A stretch of DNA of 64,000 nucleotides, from contig NC_019860.2 in NCBI RefSeq assembly GCF_002234675.1, positions 13,886,586-13,950,585 of the forward strand. Reading direction: 5' to 3'. Positions 1-12,097 of the stretch are shown here, piece after piece (the stretch's first letter is position 1; every line of letters starts with the position of its first letter). Under the pieces are notes generated by a model. The model did no database searches. It saw only the letters and a program-made list of their open reading frames with translations, and was not told where the DNA came from. The stretch is from Oryzias latipes. Its lineage: Eukaryota > Chordata > Actinopteri > Beloniformes > Adrianichthyidae. The translations under genes and the position numbers were made by a program.

Positions 1-823
1 ACTGTAAGCCATTGAGCCTTATGTGAAGATATTTAAAAGTTATGGCACCAGGTTATGTATTTAAGTCCGAATTCCCACCATTATCAAAAAATAATAATCC
101 ATAAAGGTCTTTACTCAAGTACAGGGACAAAATCTAGCCTTTTTTTTTATTAGGATCTCTGATTTATTTGATTCAATTTAAAAATAAAAGTATTTAAGAA
201 AGGCTGAATTGGATTTCATAGTCCAATGCTTAGACGCAAGGGGGAAAACTGTTTACTGTATGTCATATTTACCCAAAAATCCAAAAAAGCCAAATGATGT
301 AATACGGCGTTCCACAAGGCTCCATCATGACACTACTACTTTTTTGGGGGATCTACATGCTTGTATTGCTTTTTCTTTTGAGAAGAAAAAAAAACAAACA
401 TTGAAGAAGACGTAATAATATAATGATTTTAATCAATCACCATTCTAATATTTGGAATTCAGCTCTGGTAAATTTGATACTAAAATAATTAGGTGACTGT
501 TTAGAGAGATTAGCGGTTAGACAAAACACAAATCAAAATGACTCTGAAAACCAGTTGTTTTTTTTTAAATGTAGTTGTAAATATTATGCGGTTTTTACAG
601 GTTTCATCAGATTTAGTCCATAAAAACAGATTTTCTCAACTCAAGATAACCGTTGGAAAAATGTAGATAACGTCCCAAAATTCTCAGATCCTCATATTTT
701 TATGCCTTTGCTGATACTTGATAATAAAAAAATCATTTCCTCTAAATTTGCTGAAATCTTTGTCACTTAAAATACTTCAAAACTGAAAAAAATGCTAACA
801 CTGAAAGATCTTCTTGGCATTAC
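1..823. other. speg intron (partial), AT-rich, no exon seen
   Basis: This is the intron downstream of speg exon 6. It is AT-rich with homopolymer runs. No stretch on the minus strand continues the Ig domain, and the short plus-strand open stretch at 209-415 lacks any recognisable similarity. Confidence 0.6.
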
Positions 824-970
824 CTGTGGGTGTTGGGTTGCCGGTGATGATGCACGTTAGAATGACAGCAGAGTCACGAGTTGCCGTGGTGTCCTCAAGA
901 GGTTTCTCAAAAGCAGGGGCCTCTGCTGGCCCGTCGTCCGCAGACAAATATGAATCATCAGATGAACCTT
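824..970 (-). CDS. speg: speg coding exon 6, start of the second Ig domain; gene continues off the left edge
   Basis: A 147-bp exon with acceptor CTTTTCCAG|AAGG and donor CCCACAG|GTAATG, phase 1 at both ends. It reads EGSSDDSYLSADDGPAEAP, then AFEKPLEDTTATRDSAVILT and CIITGNPTPT. This matches the [21 protein letters not shown] and CIITANPPP segment of mammalian SPEG and is among the strongest homology in the window. It holds the A-C strands of an Ig I-set domain including the first core cysteine. The rest of the domain (Trp, second Cys) must be in an exon left of this window; I see no continuation in 1-823. Confidence 0.93.
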
Positions 971-1187
971 CTGGAAAAGAAGAAGTTGATTGACAAGCCA
1001 AGCTCCAAAACAGGTTTCTTCTCTATTTTTCAGATCGATCCCAAAACAACTGATGAGTTGTCATCTACCTTTTTTTTTTTAAAGAATGGACAAAGATGGC
1101 TAATGTACACAAAACACATCGTGTTTTTTTTTAAATTCTCAAGAGATAGACCCCAACTTTTCATCTGGGTTTAACAAGAACTTGTAC

Positions 1188-1618
1188 CTTCTTCTGGAAA
1201 ACCGTGTTGATTTGATCGATTCTTTTTGCTTCTGCGAGTTCGTCCCTCTTTTCTTTTAGCCCTGTTTGCCTCTTTGCTACAACCTCCAGGTTCATCCATC
1301 TCCATGGGTTCATTGTCTACTCGAATCACAGGGAGGCCGACTTTCCGACATGGAGAGACCCGGCCCGCCTCTGTCTTCCTCTTCTTCAGAATGGGGCTGG
1401 TCGAACGAGTGGGTGACGGGGTGAAACGGGGGGATTTTGGCGGAAACTGGACCCCTGGTTCCTTAGCGCTCACGGGAGATGTTCTCCTGTCCGTTGGGCT
1501 TTTCGCTCTGTGCAGTGATTGTTTGTCGACACCGTTTGACTCTGTTCCCAAACGTCTGCAAGCGCGTGAAGATTCCTTGGTTGGTGGAATTGCTGTGTCT
1601 TTATCGGCTGAGCCTTCA
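1188..1618 (-). CDS. speg: speg coding exon 5
   Basis: A 431-bp exon. The acceptor is TTTGCTCACAG|TGAAGG, which supplies the third base of the split Ser codon from exon 4. The donor is GAAGAAG|GTACAAG in phase 1. It encodes about 144 residues of basic, Ser/Pro-rich, low-complexity sequence: GVQFPPKSPRFTPSP, SPILKKRKTEAGR, then RKEGRTRRSKKNRSNQHG. This corresponds to the variable basic linker just before the second Ig domain of SPEG, where mammals also have an Arg/Lys-rich stretch. Identification depends mainly on position and phase between two well-recognised exons. Several Ser-Pro sites could be phosphorylated, but that is inference. Confidence 0.85.
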
Positions 1619-1695
1619 CTGTGAGCAAAGAGCAGAAAAGCTGTTTATTTGTGGTGAAAATGATGGGACATCATGATAACGGGGGATGGGCAGTA

Positions 1696-2048
1696 GTACA
1701 GCTCGATATGAGGAAAGCTTGCGATGTGGGATGTTAGCGATCAATACTGCAATAACGACAAAACTTGAAATACATAATTTTCCTTCCAACAGTTTTGTTT
1801 AAATAAAATACAATATAACTTAAATTCTACTCCGAATGCACCTCGTCTACATAGGCAGCTAACATAAAAGGGCTCTATTCGATTGGTCAACAACGTGAAG
1901 GGCTTAGTTAAAATGGTCAAATAGTTCAAGCTGCCATAAGATTGTTTTGGCATGCGTGTAAAGATTTACAGTAACCATTTATCCTGATCTATGGCACCAT
2001 TTGCGATAATGCACAGACTGAAATTAGCGATTTATTGTGCAGGCCTAA
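1696..2048 (+). mobile_element. hAT-like MITE, fourth copy (left end decayed)
   Basis: CTCGATATGAGGAAAGCTTG at the left, TTTATTGTGCAGGCCTA at the right. Lies in the speg intron between exons 4 and 5. Confidence 0.7.
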
Positions 2049-2078
2049 TAGGCAATCAGAGTTTTTACATAATAGCCA

Positions 2079-2615
2079 TTAAAGACCCACTCCAATCTCC
2101 CTTTTTCATCTATTTTAAAAGTGTTTCCAGTGGTCTAATAAATAGTATTATGCAATTTTTTAACTAAAATAAAACAAAAAACCTTTACGTCGTTAATGTT
2201 GTTTTCTAGGACGTAGGGTCTGCAGTATTCACAAAAAAAATTCGCCTCTGAGTTGTAGGCAAAACTGTTTGCCCCACCCCACTTCCCGTCACCTGCTCTG
2301 CCACTAGCTTACAGCCTCTCACACCCACCATCCAACATTAGACACCAGCTTAGACTAGTCATCTAGGAGTGGATGCACCAGAAGGAGACCAGGGAGCTTC
2401 TGGGTCGCCCAGCAGATTTTCCACATCACAAATGCAAACTTTTTCAAACAGCTTTTCTTTCTTCTGCCCCTAGTTCAAAGCGATGTCAATAAATGAATAC
2501 TCCAAAATTGTATTAAATTTTTTGATATACAGTATGTTCTCCATCATCTGAAAATTCCCTTAAGAACAAGTTAAAACACCAAGAAAATCATTTTTTTATC
2601 GGAGTGGGTCTTTAA
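2079..2615 (+). mobile_element. 'TTAAAGACCCACTCC' family element, copy 1 (537 bp)
   Basis: TTAAAGACCCACTCCAATCT at the left, ATCGGAGTGGGTCTTTAA at the right: inverted termini including TTAA. It lies 90 bp from speg exon 4. Confidence 0.75.
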
Positions 2616-2704
2616 AAACTGGAGTTAAACTAAAGGCTATAAAAAGCACAGAAGAAACACAAAAACATCCATTTTTGAAATGAACATAATGCAAACACTC
2701 AAAC

Positions 2705-3620
2705 CTGATTGGGCTTTTCCTTGCTGCTTTTGGCAATGGCTGTTCTGGTAACTGATGAATTGATGCCGTTTCCTTGGAAACAAGGATTCTGGGTTCTCTC
2801 AAAGAGCTGTGAACGCCCTGTGTCATCTCTTCCCCTTTGGCTTCCTTACTTTGATTCTCCACAACTCTGTTTTGGGCTTGAGTGGAACTCTGCAACATGC
2901 TCTCCCCCCCCTGCCTCCCAGCGCTTCTCTCTTCCAGGGCTTGTTCTCTCGCTTTCAACTTTTTCACAACCTGGGGAGGAATGGGCTCGACTTTCCGCGT
3001 GTTTGGCCTGTCCGTCAGTGACAGCTGCTCAGTGGAATATGCCTTCCTCAAGCTCGGCTTGCTCACGAGTTTCTTGATCCTCTGGAGCTCCTCTGCAAAC
3101 TTGTTCTGGTAGCTTTGGACCCTTTGAGAGTAGCTTGTCTTGTCCTCCAGCGAAGACGCTCGCTGCTGGAATGCTGCTCTTTTCTGGGCGGCACCCTGCA
3201 GGCTTCGTCCCTCCTCTTTGCCAGCACCTCCTGTCTTCTTCCCCCTGTCATCTGAGTCAAAGCAAGCAGGGCCTTTTGGCAAATCTGCGCTCATCCGTCG
3301 CTCCTCGAAGGCCCGAACTTTGTCAAAGATCTTGGATCCTGCACGAGCCGGTTTAGGTGTCACAACAACGCTGTCGGAAGCCGGAGGACCTGGCAATTTG
3401 GGTTTGTCCGGGATATTTTTGCAACAATTGGTGCCATTTTTGTCTGAGCGGATAGATGGCTGGTTAGAGGAAAGAGGGACTTCACGGGAGAGTCCCCAAG
3501 CTTGATCGGAGCTTGGAGTCCTAGATAAGGAAGGATTGGAGGCAAATAAGTAATGAAGCCCTGGAGGAGTCAAAGTTGACGGTGAAAATTCATTTTCATC
3601 CAAATTTGGTTGTTCTTTGG
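2705..3620 (-). CDS. speg: speg coding exon 4 (long disordered linker)
   Basis: A 916-bp open exon. Recognisable SPEG features are the short block ARAGSKIFDKVRAFEERR followed by a basic/glutamine-rich helical stretch (AAFQQRASSLEDKTS, then FAEELQRIKKL) and KAYSTEQLSL. These match the RAGSRILDKLQFFEERR and FAQELGRIRR blocks of mammalian SPEG. It lies in the disordered region between Ig1 and Ig2. Two in-phase acceptors 6 bp apart are possible (AG at 3622-3621 or 3616-3615), so two residues may vary. The donor is AATCAG|GTTTGA in phase 2 and pairs with exon 5 (AG+T = Ser). The first few codons are less certain because exon 3 lacks a clear donor. Confidence 0.9.
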
Positions 3621-4196
3621 CTCCCGTTGAATGAGCAACACATCACACAAAAAATGTAAAAAGACGTCTGTGTGTGAGACAAAACTTCTTCCAGAAAAAG
3701 AGCCCCCTTTCAATACAAGAACGTCATGCTTATAAAAAAAGGAGCTAGTCAAAAATCCATGCCAACACAACCTTGGAACACAAAAAAGTCCATGCACGCC
3801 ACTGCAAACCTATAAAGATGCGATGTTAGTCCGAAAAAAAAGGCCGCTCTAGAAAACATGCAGTGGACAAAAAGCAGAATCACAGTTTTCAGAAGTGCTG
3901 GGTCAGTCGCACAACTATATCTTCCTCATGGCTTTAAGAAATATCAAAAAATTCTGTATTAATGTGTTACGACTGTCGTTAAAATGTCACAGCAACAAAG
4001 CAAATCAAAGGAAAGTGTGGTCCAAAGTAAAACAAGAAAATCAAGACCAACATTTTTACCATTTTTGTTTATAAAATATTGTGCATTTACTGTCCATTTT
4101 TCCAAATTGGGGTTTGTGGCCACTCTGATTTTATTTTATTTATTTATTTATTTTGGCATAATCCTGGGAATAAACAAGAAAAAAAAAAGCCGTGTG

Positions 4197-4543
4197 CTAT
4201 AATGGCATGGAAAATGTCCTCCCTCTGTAGAGGCTGAACATGCTCCCGTAGTAGTCGCTGCCTACAGAAACACTTTCCTCCGACCCCTGCATGGCCCGCG
4301 CCAGGTTAGCGTGTGAAGCTCGGATGAGCGGTTCCACACCCAGGTGACGGACGGGTGGGGCCCCCTCGGGGGGGCCCCCGCCCGGGGCTTGCCTGGCGGA
4401 GTTTGTGGGGTCCAAATGTGGCCCTGGTGGGCGAGAGCTCAGAGTGCGGAGCTCCCGCTCCACCACGGGGTTGTAGGCGCTGGGGAGTGTGGCCCTGCGA
4501 TCCAGAGCATCTGGGTTTTGATCCATCATCCTTCCCCCCTCAC
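4197..4543 (-). CDS. speg: speg coding exon 3, ending at an in-frame stop with no visible donor
   Basis: The acceptor (CCCCCCACAG|GT) puts the exon in phase 1, matching the end of exon 2. The protein carries the conserved SPEG block [16 protein letters not shown], then [17 protein letters not shown] and [11 protein letters not shown], which is typical of long-form SPEG between the first and second Ig domains. The oddity is the end: after SMP the frame reads Leu-stop (TAG at 4199-4197), and I find no GT donor near this conserved end. Either this is an alternative terminal exon giving a short protein of about 275 residues, or it uses a non-canonical donor, or there is a sequence error or allele. 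Exon 2 can also splice directly to exon 4 in frame. The homology is solid; the exon end is not. Confidence 0.8.
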
Positions 4544-4981
4544 CTGTGGGGGGAAAAAAAAACAATGCTGGATTTGAGTGGTTTTTGTAGTGTTGATGAA
4601 AAAGGGTTCCTCAAACGACTGTATGAGCTTCAGTTTGATTTCTGTGTCTAAACTGAAGGAAACCATGTTTGGAGCATAAACAGAACCTCTTTTGTCTCAA
4701 AGCAGGTAATGATCGGCATCTAAGTGATGAGCTATGGAGGCGAGGATGCTTCTACAGCAAAAAGAAAGAGCGGTCAGCGTCTATCAAAGACAGCAACGGA
4801 CTTCGGGACATTAACAGGGACTAGCAGAAAGAGTGAAATGATACTGACTCAGCCCCCGATCCTAAAGATCCAGTTGTCAATCTAACTAAATGTTCTCACT
4901 TTTCATTAACTTTCGAGAGGGATAAAGACAATTTATCAGTATTGCAAAAACAAACTTTTTTATAGTCTTGTCAAATAGGTC

Positions 4982-5193
4982 TTAACCCTTGTGCTATCTT
5001 AGATGAACCCACCCTTACATTGATGTGTTCTCCCTACCATGACAAAGGTGGATAAAGGTAGAAAGATTTCATGTAATCCATGAACACCAGTGAAGATCAC
5101 AAATCATTGAAGAAAAAAGTTCAGTGCACTGTCTAGTGGGTCTAGATGACCCATCTCCCAAAGTTAAAGTGCCTAGGATAGCACAAGGGTTAA
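4982..5193 (+). mobile_element. TTAA-family MITE, copy 1 (full length, 212 bp)
   Basis: Begins TTAACCCTTGTGCTATCTTA and ends GGATAGCACAAGGGTTAA. The 13-bp ends are perfect inverted repeats next to TTAA, the insertion target of piggyBac and Kolobok-type transposons. No coding capacity. Nine copies lie in this window in both orientations. Confidence 0.85.
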
Positions 5194-5564
5194 TAATCAT
5201 AAAGATGCAAAACCCAATTTTCTGCGCAGCAAGGTCATTTAGTGATTCACTGAATTTTTTTGGCAACCTAAAATCCTTTCATCTTCTCAGAAATCAACCG
5301 TGTCATTCGGTGTGCCTTATCTGTGAACTGATTTTTAGTGAAACATGGTGCTCAAAAACGTGGCCACTGGCTACCGTAGTGGTTGTTTTGTATTTATTGT
5401 GTTACAACTGGATACATTTGGGAGTTATTGTGAATAAAGTTATTTGTTGTGTTGGACTGTTTCCTGCCTATTGCAGGAGAACTTTCCATCAACCCCTTTG
5501 ACCAATATCCTGTTCCCTACTGGCCCTTCTTGGCATTCTAGGTAGCGTAGTCATCCACTACATT

Positions 5565-5773
5565 CTTCCTTGTGCTATCCTAGGATATTTGACATTGGGA
5601 GTTGGGTCATCCAGACCCATTAGACAGTGCACTGAACTTATTTCTTCAATGATTTGTGATCTTCACTGGTGTTCATGGATTACATGAAATCCTCTCCACC
5701 TTTATCCACCTATGTCATGGTAGGAAGAACACGTCGATGGCCATTTGACTCTAAAGGATAGCACAAGGGTTAA
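5565..5773 (-). mobile_element. TTAA-family MITE, copy 2 (inverted relative to copy 1)
   Basis: Same family read on the other strand; the left end is eroded (CCTTGTGCTATCC) and the right end is intact. With copy 1 it forms an inverted pair about 370 bp apart. Confidence 0.8.
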
Positions 5774-6711
5774 AGGACTGTTTTGTCCCACTTAATCCGT
5801 CAACACTGGAGCTTTAGTTCTTTGAATTAATATAACTCTTCAACCATTTATGCAATTAACCTACTTCCAACAAATTTTGAAGATGAGAAAAGCAGCTTTG
5901 CACTGATATTCAGAGTTCATTGAAATTGAGTCCAATGGATTCATAAATAGTCGCCGTAAAATGCTCATAAAGTAAACATGGTGTCCAAGTTGCTTCTAAA
6001 GTCCAGGGCAGCAGATAGTTCGTCACTATATAGTTTTAAGTAGGGTGGGAATTCGGACATAGCCTTGGAGAGCTATCATACTGACATGAGGATTGTGTTT
6101 CACTCTGCTGGTACTAATCTAGCGTTTACTGTGGTAACCTATAATGGGAATCCAAACAACTGCTTGTATATTTTTATTAGTCATCCTAATATAGGCAGAA
6201 AAGCATGTTGCACTGCTTTTCTGATATCAAATATGCAATTACAAAGCTGCACAAAAACAGTGCCTGGCATGTGCAACTTAAATGTACAATGAAAGGAACA
6301 TAATTCATGCCACGATGACCTATTTCTTTTTGTTTTGTCTGAGTTTAACATTCCCAATGGAGCCTCACAGCCAGATCCAAACCTGCGACAAACTGGGGCA
6401 CTGTGTCACACTTGCATCACACCCTAAGGGATTATCAAATTTCATTACACACTCATCTCAGGCCAAGATGAGAGTAACCTCCACTAGATCTATAGGAAAC
6501 AATTTTGTTGGAGTGTGTTTTTGGCAGCAAAACAGACACTGCAGTAAGTCACAGGCAACATCATTTGAAAAATGTAAAGGGCTATTAAATGAGTAAATCC
6601 TATACTTTAGGCAAAATTTTTCAAAGTAATGCTTGGGGTGATAATAGTTGATGAATGTAAACAAAACAAAAGCTGATACGTCCAAGTTTTTTTTTTGTTT
6701 TTTGAAAATAC

Positions 6712-6810
6712 CTGACGGTCCTCTTCTACCAGCCTTGTCTTGGGATCTCCCAGGTCCTTCTTTGGTTTCCATCTGAGGCTCTGTGGTCTCATCCTCTGTG
6801 GTCTCAGAGT
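6712..6810 (-). CDS. speg: speg coding exon 2
   Basis: A 99-bp exon bounded by a good acceptor (TTAATTTCAG|AC) and the donor CGTCAG|GTATTT. It enters and leaves in phase 1, so it could be skipped without a frameshift. Joined to exon 1 it reads MDLGE-DSETTEDETTEPQ. This matches the acidic DSET-x-ED stretch that follows the first Ig domain in mammalian SPEG, which is the main reason for the call. It encodes about 33 residues rich in Glu, Thr and Lys, with no domain, as expected for the disordered linker. Confidence 0.88.
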
Positions 6811-8686
6811 CTGAAATTAAAAAAAGAAGCGAGGAAAGTGAGCGAAAGACAGATGGATATGTTGTGGCTGGACACTCAGGGGAGTACGCGCGGGCGGGCA
6901 AAAAGGTGGAACTGATGTGACGTTTTCTTGGCAGCACAGATTTTGACGGATTCGGAAAAAAATCCCGGACAAGCCCCCGAGGTAAATAAATGGGTTGAAA
7001 CTGGAGCATGTGGTGAGTTGTATGGAATGTTATAGCAGTGTTTTCATACTCTATTTACCTCAAAAATACGAGACTTCTAATTAAATGACAGCACAAAACA
7101 CACAAGGTTGTTCTATATTTTTAATTAAAAAAAACACAAAGACAAGAAACAGTTCCAGAGAAATTAAAAGAACGGCTCAAAAGATGATGCAACGTATTAA
7201 AGGAACATATTAAAACTGAAGAACAGAAACCACATTTAACAACAGAAGGGTGTACAAATGGAGTAAATGGGATGGATGCACAAAAGGGAGGAGCAAAAAA
7301 AAAAAAGTTTACCATAGCTTTGCTTTCGGCAGGAGCGGAAAACTTCGCTTCCATAGTGGCAGCAAGAGAGGGCAGACGGGAGAGCACCGTTACTATGGAA
7401 ACCAGCATCTCTCTCACCCACACGACCAATCCTCTTCGTACCCATTAGTCTAAAAATCACCAGCCAAACTGTGGGGAGGCTGACACATACATTTACTGGT
7501 TAGGAAACCATTGAAGGAGGACGACAACCACAGAACAGGTTGCACCTCGTCGTCAGCCTCATGATAAAGGAGCCAGTTTTTTAAAAAAAGCATCTACAAC
7601 TTTACACTTTTCAGGAAGGAATCTACAACATAAACGACTTTGGACACAGAATTAGATGTTAGCTAGTATCTGCTTCCAAACGGCAGGAATTTCGCACAGA
7701 GGCTAGACGTGCTTCATCCTAGGGTTTTCTATGCAGCAGCACCATTACAAAATTACAGCTCTGTGGGGGTGGAGGCACAACAACAAACGCCACTCTTGTT
7801 CAGAGCAGCTAAACTCCAAAAACACACAAATGGTCTGCGGCAAAGAACTCGAACTTGTGAATAATTTCTAAGCAGTTCGGGTTTTTTTTTTTTTAATCCC
7901 GTCTCTAAAAGAAAAGAAGAGAAGTTCCAAGGCAATAGGGTAAGGAAGAACTGGTGTAAAGCTCACACCGACAACACACCATGGGTAAATCTGCCAAATG
8001 TCCGTGTGGAAGGCCCAGTTCTCTGAAACAAGACAAGAGTACAAAGCATTATTCAGCAGGGATCCGCAGAAAAGGTCCTGCTTTACAGTCCCACAGTCCA
8101 GTTTGGAGGGGGAGTCTTTCAACCACACATGACTTTTTTTTTTTCCCACCCCTAACCTGATTTCCCATCATTCACTGCTTTCCGCGGGAGCAGAGCTTTT
8201 GGGTTTCTTCATCAGAAAATCCTCTACAGTTCTAATGAGATGCATTCGCTTCAGCAGCTTTAACAGACTCAGAAGTGATGAATGCGTCTGTCGGAGACAG
8301 GGGAGAAGAAGTCATAAAGCCGCTTCCTGTATGATCTGTCACCACGGAGAGGAGCTCCTCCGAGTGACTCACTGCTTTGCAGCGGCGGGAAAGCAGAAGT
8401 GGGAAAAATGAGTCATTTTTCATTTATTCCCCCTCATGTTTTGCTGTTCTCTACCCCCTCCAATCACTCGATGCTCCTCTTGTCAGCCAGTTTGATTAAC
8501 CGCTGCCACTAGAAGCTTCTATTCATGTTGTGATCCCCCTCCCCTTTGTTTAGCCCTCAAAAGGCAGTCATATCAGCAAACCCCAGCCTCGGTTTGGCAA
8601 GGACCTTTATGGACTATTCAGCAAATACAATCCAGCTTTATTTGCACAAATCTGCCACTGGAAGCCAGACAAAAAATAAAAAATAA

Positions 8687-8705
8687 AAAAATATATATAT
8701 ATATA
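8687..8705. repeat. short (TA)n run after an A-rich stretch
   Basis: ATATATATATATATATA. Confidence 0.85.
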
Positions 8706-9163
8706 CAATTCTTGAGGGTTTGATATTGATTCATTACTGAAAAACAGGCAAAGCGATAATTGTCCCCCTGCACTTTGAGTTGCTGTCTCTATGTAGTGTA
8801 CCCTACTGACACACTTTCCACCTGCCCCAAATTTAGGAACAACCTTTTAAATGAACAACCTATTCAATGTCACTGCCTTTCTTTTGTTCCCAGTTTTAGA
8901 ATTAAAGCAGGAACAAACTATTTTTCTCTTTGCCAAGACCAAATTATGGTTTGTTTTCCTCTCTTTTTTTAGTCACATTTAGACACTAAAATGATGGTAA
9001 ATGTGCATTTTCTTACTCATAAACTGGCATTTTAGTCCTATTTTAATGTCAGGTTTGTTGTAAACATTGTGGGTGTCGTTTAGTTTTGCAATATTTTGTA
9101 AAAAAAAAAAAAAAAAATCAAATGGATTTGTGTAGAATAGTAACCCTGGAGGGGGGAACTTAC

Positions 9164-9196
9164 CTGAAATTTCTTCTTTGACCAGATTTTCTTCAT
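9164..9196 (-). CDS. candidate alternative first coding exon of speg
   Basis: On the minus strand an ATG at 9196 opens eleven codons, MKKIWSKKKFQ, ending exactly at a near-perfect donor TTTCAG|GTAAGTT in phase 0. Just upstream in transcription (9.24-9.8 kb) is the only strongly CpG-rich block in this intron, so this looks like the first coding exon of a transcript started inside speg. Mammalian SPEG is known to have internal promoters giving shorter isoforms such as APEG-1. None of the downstream speg exons in this window accepts phase 0, so the partner exon would lie beyond the left edge. The peptide is too short to prove by homology. Confidence 0.45.
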
Positions 9197-9239
9197 TTTT
9201 TTTTTAGTTCCCGTTGAGTAAAGATGATTACCTGTGGCG

Positions 9240-9780
9240 TAAACTCACGAAAACATCCCTCCAAGCCGGCGGTTAAAAAATCAAATAAATGAAAAAACAC
9301 ATCCCAGGGTGTGGTGTGGGGAGCAGCAAGCGCTCAAGACTGAGGAAGTCGGGTCAGGCTCCCCTATTTTTTAGTTTTCGTTTCCGGCGTGGGTGTGTTT
9401 ACGCTCCGGTCTGGCAGCAAAACAGGGGAGAGGAGGATGGAGCGAGCGGCGCTGAATGTAAATGAAGCCAGGTGTCTTTGTGTCTGGGTGTGAAGAGCGT
9501 CCCTCGCTGACGTCGACGCTCGCCTCCCCGCGGCGGCAGTCCTCCAGCCGGGTTCTGTCCCTACCTCCTCCTGCCCTTTTTCCGTCTCAGTTGGATGCGC
9601 TCTCAAAAAAACGAGGAAGAGACAGAGCGGTGGGTGGATGGGCGGTTGGGTGGATGTGCACGCTTTTTAAGCAAGAGGAGGGGGTGTGGAGCCTTGATTG
9701 CAGTGATGGCAGAGGAGAAAGAGAGGAGGAGGAGGAGGAAACTGGAAAATATCTCTCCTCAGGAGCGTGTTGACTCATGA
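9240..9780 (-). promoter_or_regulatory. CpG-rich block, candidate internal speg promoter
   Basis: The stretch 9350-9660 is markedly richer in G+C and in CpG than the surrounding AT-rich intron. It contains CGACGTCGACG and CCGCGGCGGC runs and a TTAAAAA box (minus strand, about 9663-9672). It sits just upstream of the candidate exon at 9164-9196. Open frames here are on both strands and none resembles a protein, so a promoter/5' UTR reading fits better than a gene. Confidence 0.4.
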
Positions 9781-11047
9781 AAAAGAACAAAAGGATGGAT
9801 GCAAGGAAGGAGGAAATCGGGGAAAGATCAAAGGGATGTGGAAGGGGGAGGCAAATTGGGGGAGCATGAGTTACACCCTCTAAATGCATTCTCCCCATAA
9901 GCCATCAAATATTTATCTGCTATTCTGTGTGTTTCCGTCCATAAGCAGCTTTTTTGGTTTAAAAAAAAATGGATTTGTTTTACTGCGGTTCATGAAAAAC
10001 GCTGTAACTGGAAACCTTAATGAAGCTCCCAGAGCAGCTGGTATTGACTGCATCCAATCGAACCACAGGCAAAAATGAATCACTTCAACGCCAAACAACG
10101 AGAGCCTTTGAAAGGGTCCGTGACCCCAATTAAAGTTTGGGGGCCGTTTGGCAGAAGCCGACTGAACTGTAAATGAAGTCCATCTAATCGCCTTTAATCC
10201 CAGACAACGATCGTTCTTGCTGGATGATGATCTCTTCTTCCCTCCAGGCACTTGTAATAACCCATCTGTGAACGCATTTTGATCACATCAATTCTTACTT
10301 GCTACTTAAATAACAAGCCCTCTTTGAAAATTTTGACGCGATCACTGTGAATCAGATGATTCAGACGCGGAGAAAAGCAGCCGTATTGGCACATGGCTGC
10401 TTTTTTTTTCCTGCCTCAAAATTACATTAATTGCGTAAACGGTTGTAGAGTTACAGTAGTCGAAAAGAGCTAAAGATCTGATGTTGAACGCTTAATCTGA
10501 TGGATTTAGTTGCAAAGTTATGGCTTAATCCGAACTGCCGTTACAGGTCGATACAAGCTGTCTTGGGGGCAAAAAAATGGGCAAACTTATACGGAGCATG
10601 CAGGTGGCCTTCACCAAATAACAAAGTCGTAGACCGCTCGATGACTGTAATGTTCCGACACATTCTCTTCTACAGTTTTTTTCTATGATTTTTCATTCTT
10701 CGGCTCCCCGTAAGAGCTGTTCACATAACAGCTGCGTGCTGCTAGCATGCTCTGAACAGGCTAACCCGTGTTTTTGCTTGCAAACAACCCATACCAAGCC
10801 ATAAGGACACTTCTGACTAATGCGTTACACTGTACAACACTATCACTCAAAAATGTGGCCTTATGAATATTTCACAGCACATTTACCACATCTATGCCAA
10901 TCGTACATTCCGTTTTCAATGGTACAAGCCTCAAAAAGGACGCACCTGTGCTCCCTTGCACGCCTGTATCTATGATCCTCCACGGGCCTGGACAACTAGA
11001 AACCTCACCAGCACCTGTACGGGGGTTGAGCTGTGCATGCGACTATA

Positions 11048-12097
11048 GCCGCGGGTACATGCGCAATATATCTTGATCGGATCAATGGTCGGATTAGAAT
11101 TCAACCATGTACATGGGCCCAGAAAAACTTTTTCCGATTAGAACGAACGTTAACATGGTCACACTTTCGGTCGGAATGAATCATTTGGGCATGCGCAGTA
11201 GTGTTGAAAATACCAGAAGAGGAAATGAGTCCTGTTGTAAACAAACTGAGCTGCCATATACATTTATGCAGCAGCTCGGTAATATACGAAAAGATCTTCT
11301 AAACATGCTTTTATTACTGTTATGAATATTATAAAACGCCTGTTGGCTTATTATTTTATTTTTAACCTGTGTGGTCTGTGCTTTTGTTTGTGGAAGAACG
11401 GAGCTGGAAAAAGGGTTAGGAGTGGGCTAACACGCGCTAACAACATTTAGCCTTTGATGAACAGAAAATCCACGTGGGAAATGCTGCAATCTGCATCTTG
11501 GCTGCACTTAACGTCAGCCTAAACTTTGACGGGACACGACTGGAAACACAAATCTACGTGATTGTTTGAACAGTTTCTAAGGACTGAGCGACATTTCTGC
11601 TTTGAAAAGCTCACACACCGCCCCAAAGCCGCTGTTTGTGAGCTGGCAGCCCGAGCTCTGCCAGGACACACAGTTCTCCTGAGTCCGGCAGCCGCTAACC
11701 CAAAAAGGCGGGTCGGAAGCCTCCCCCTCGGAGCGCACACTTAACAAAGCACCACCGCCCTGTCCGGAAAAACAAAGCTATAAGTCCGGCTGCTCTCCTC
11801 AGAGACACGGTACACTCGCGCGGAGCAGCCGGTCGGTTCTGTTTGAGCTTCAAAGCTTTCTCTGGAGCACGGTTTATGCGTGACTAAAACCAGAGCAGTA
11901 GTGACCCACAATCGGAATAAACTACATGCAACACGATCGGATAAACAATCGGCACAACCCACCTATCTCGATCGGAAAGAAATTTTGATTCGAACGAGTC
12001 TGATCGGGGCAGAGTATTCCAAATGACGTGTTTACATGACGCGTTTTTCTTTCGATCAGGCGTTCTTTCCAAAAACTTTTGTCCATGTAAACACAGC
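11048..12097 (+). mobile_element. TA-flanked DNA transposon, GCTGYG family, copy A (1050 bp)
   Basis: Starts GCCGCGGGTACATG and ends CATGTAAACACAGC, imperfect inverted termini flanked by TA on each side. It contains characteristic GATCGGAT repeats near both ends. No transposase frame; non-autonomous. Superfamily not assigned. Confidence 0.72.

Noticed and set aside
9364..9606. Open frames in the CpG-rich block of speg intron 1
   Set aside because: Several overlapping frames on both strands with low-complexity peptides; better explained as promoter or 5' UTR.
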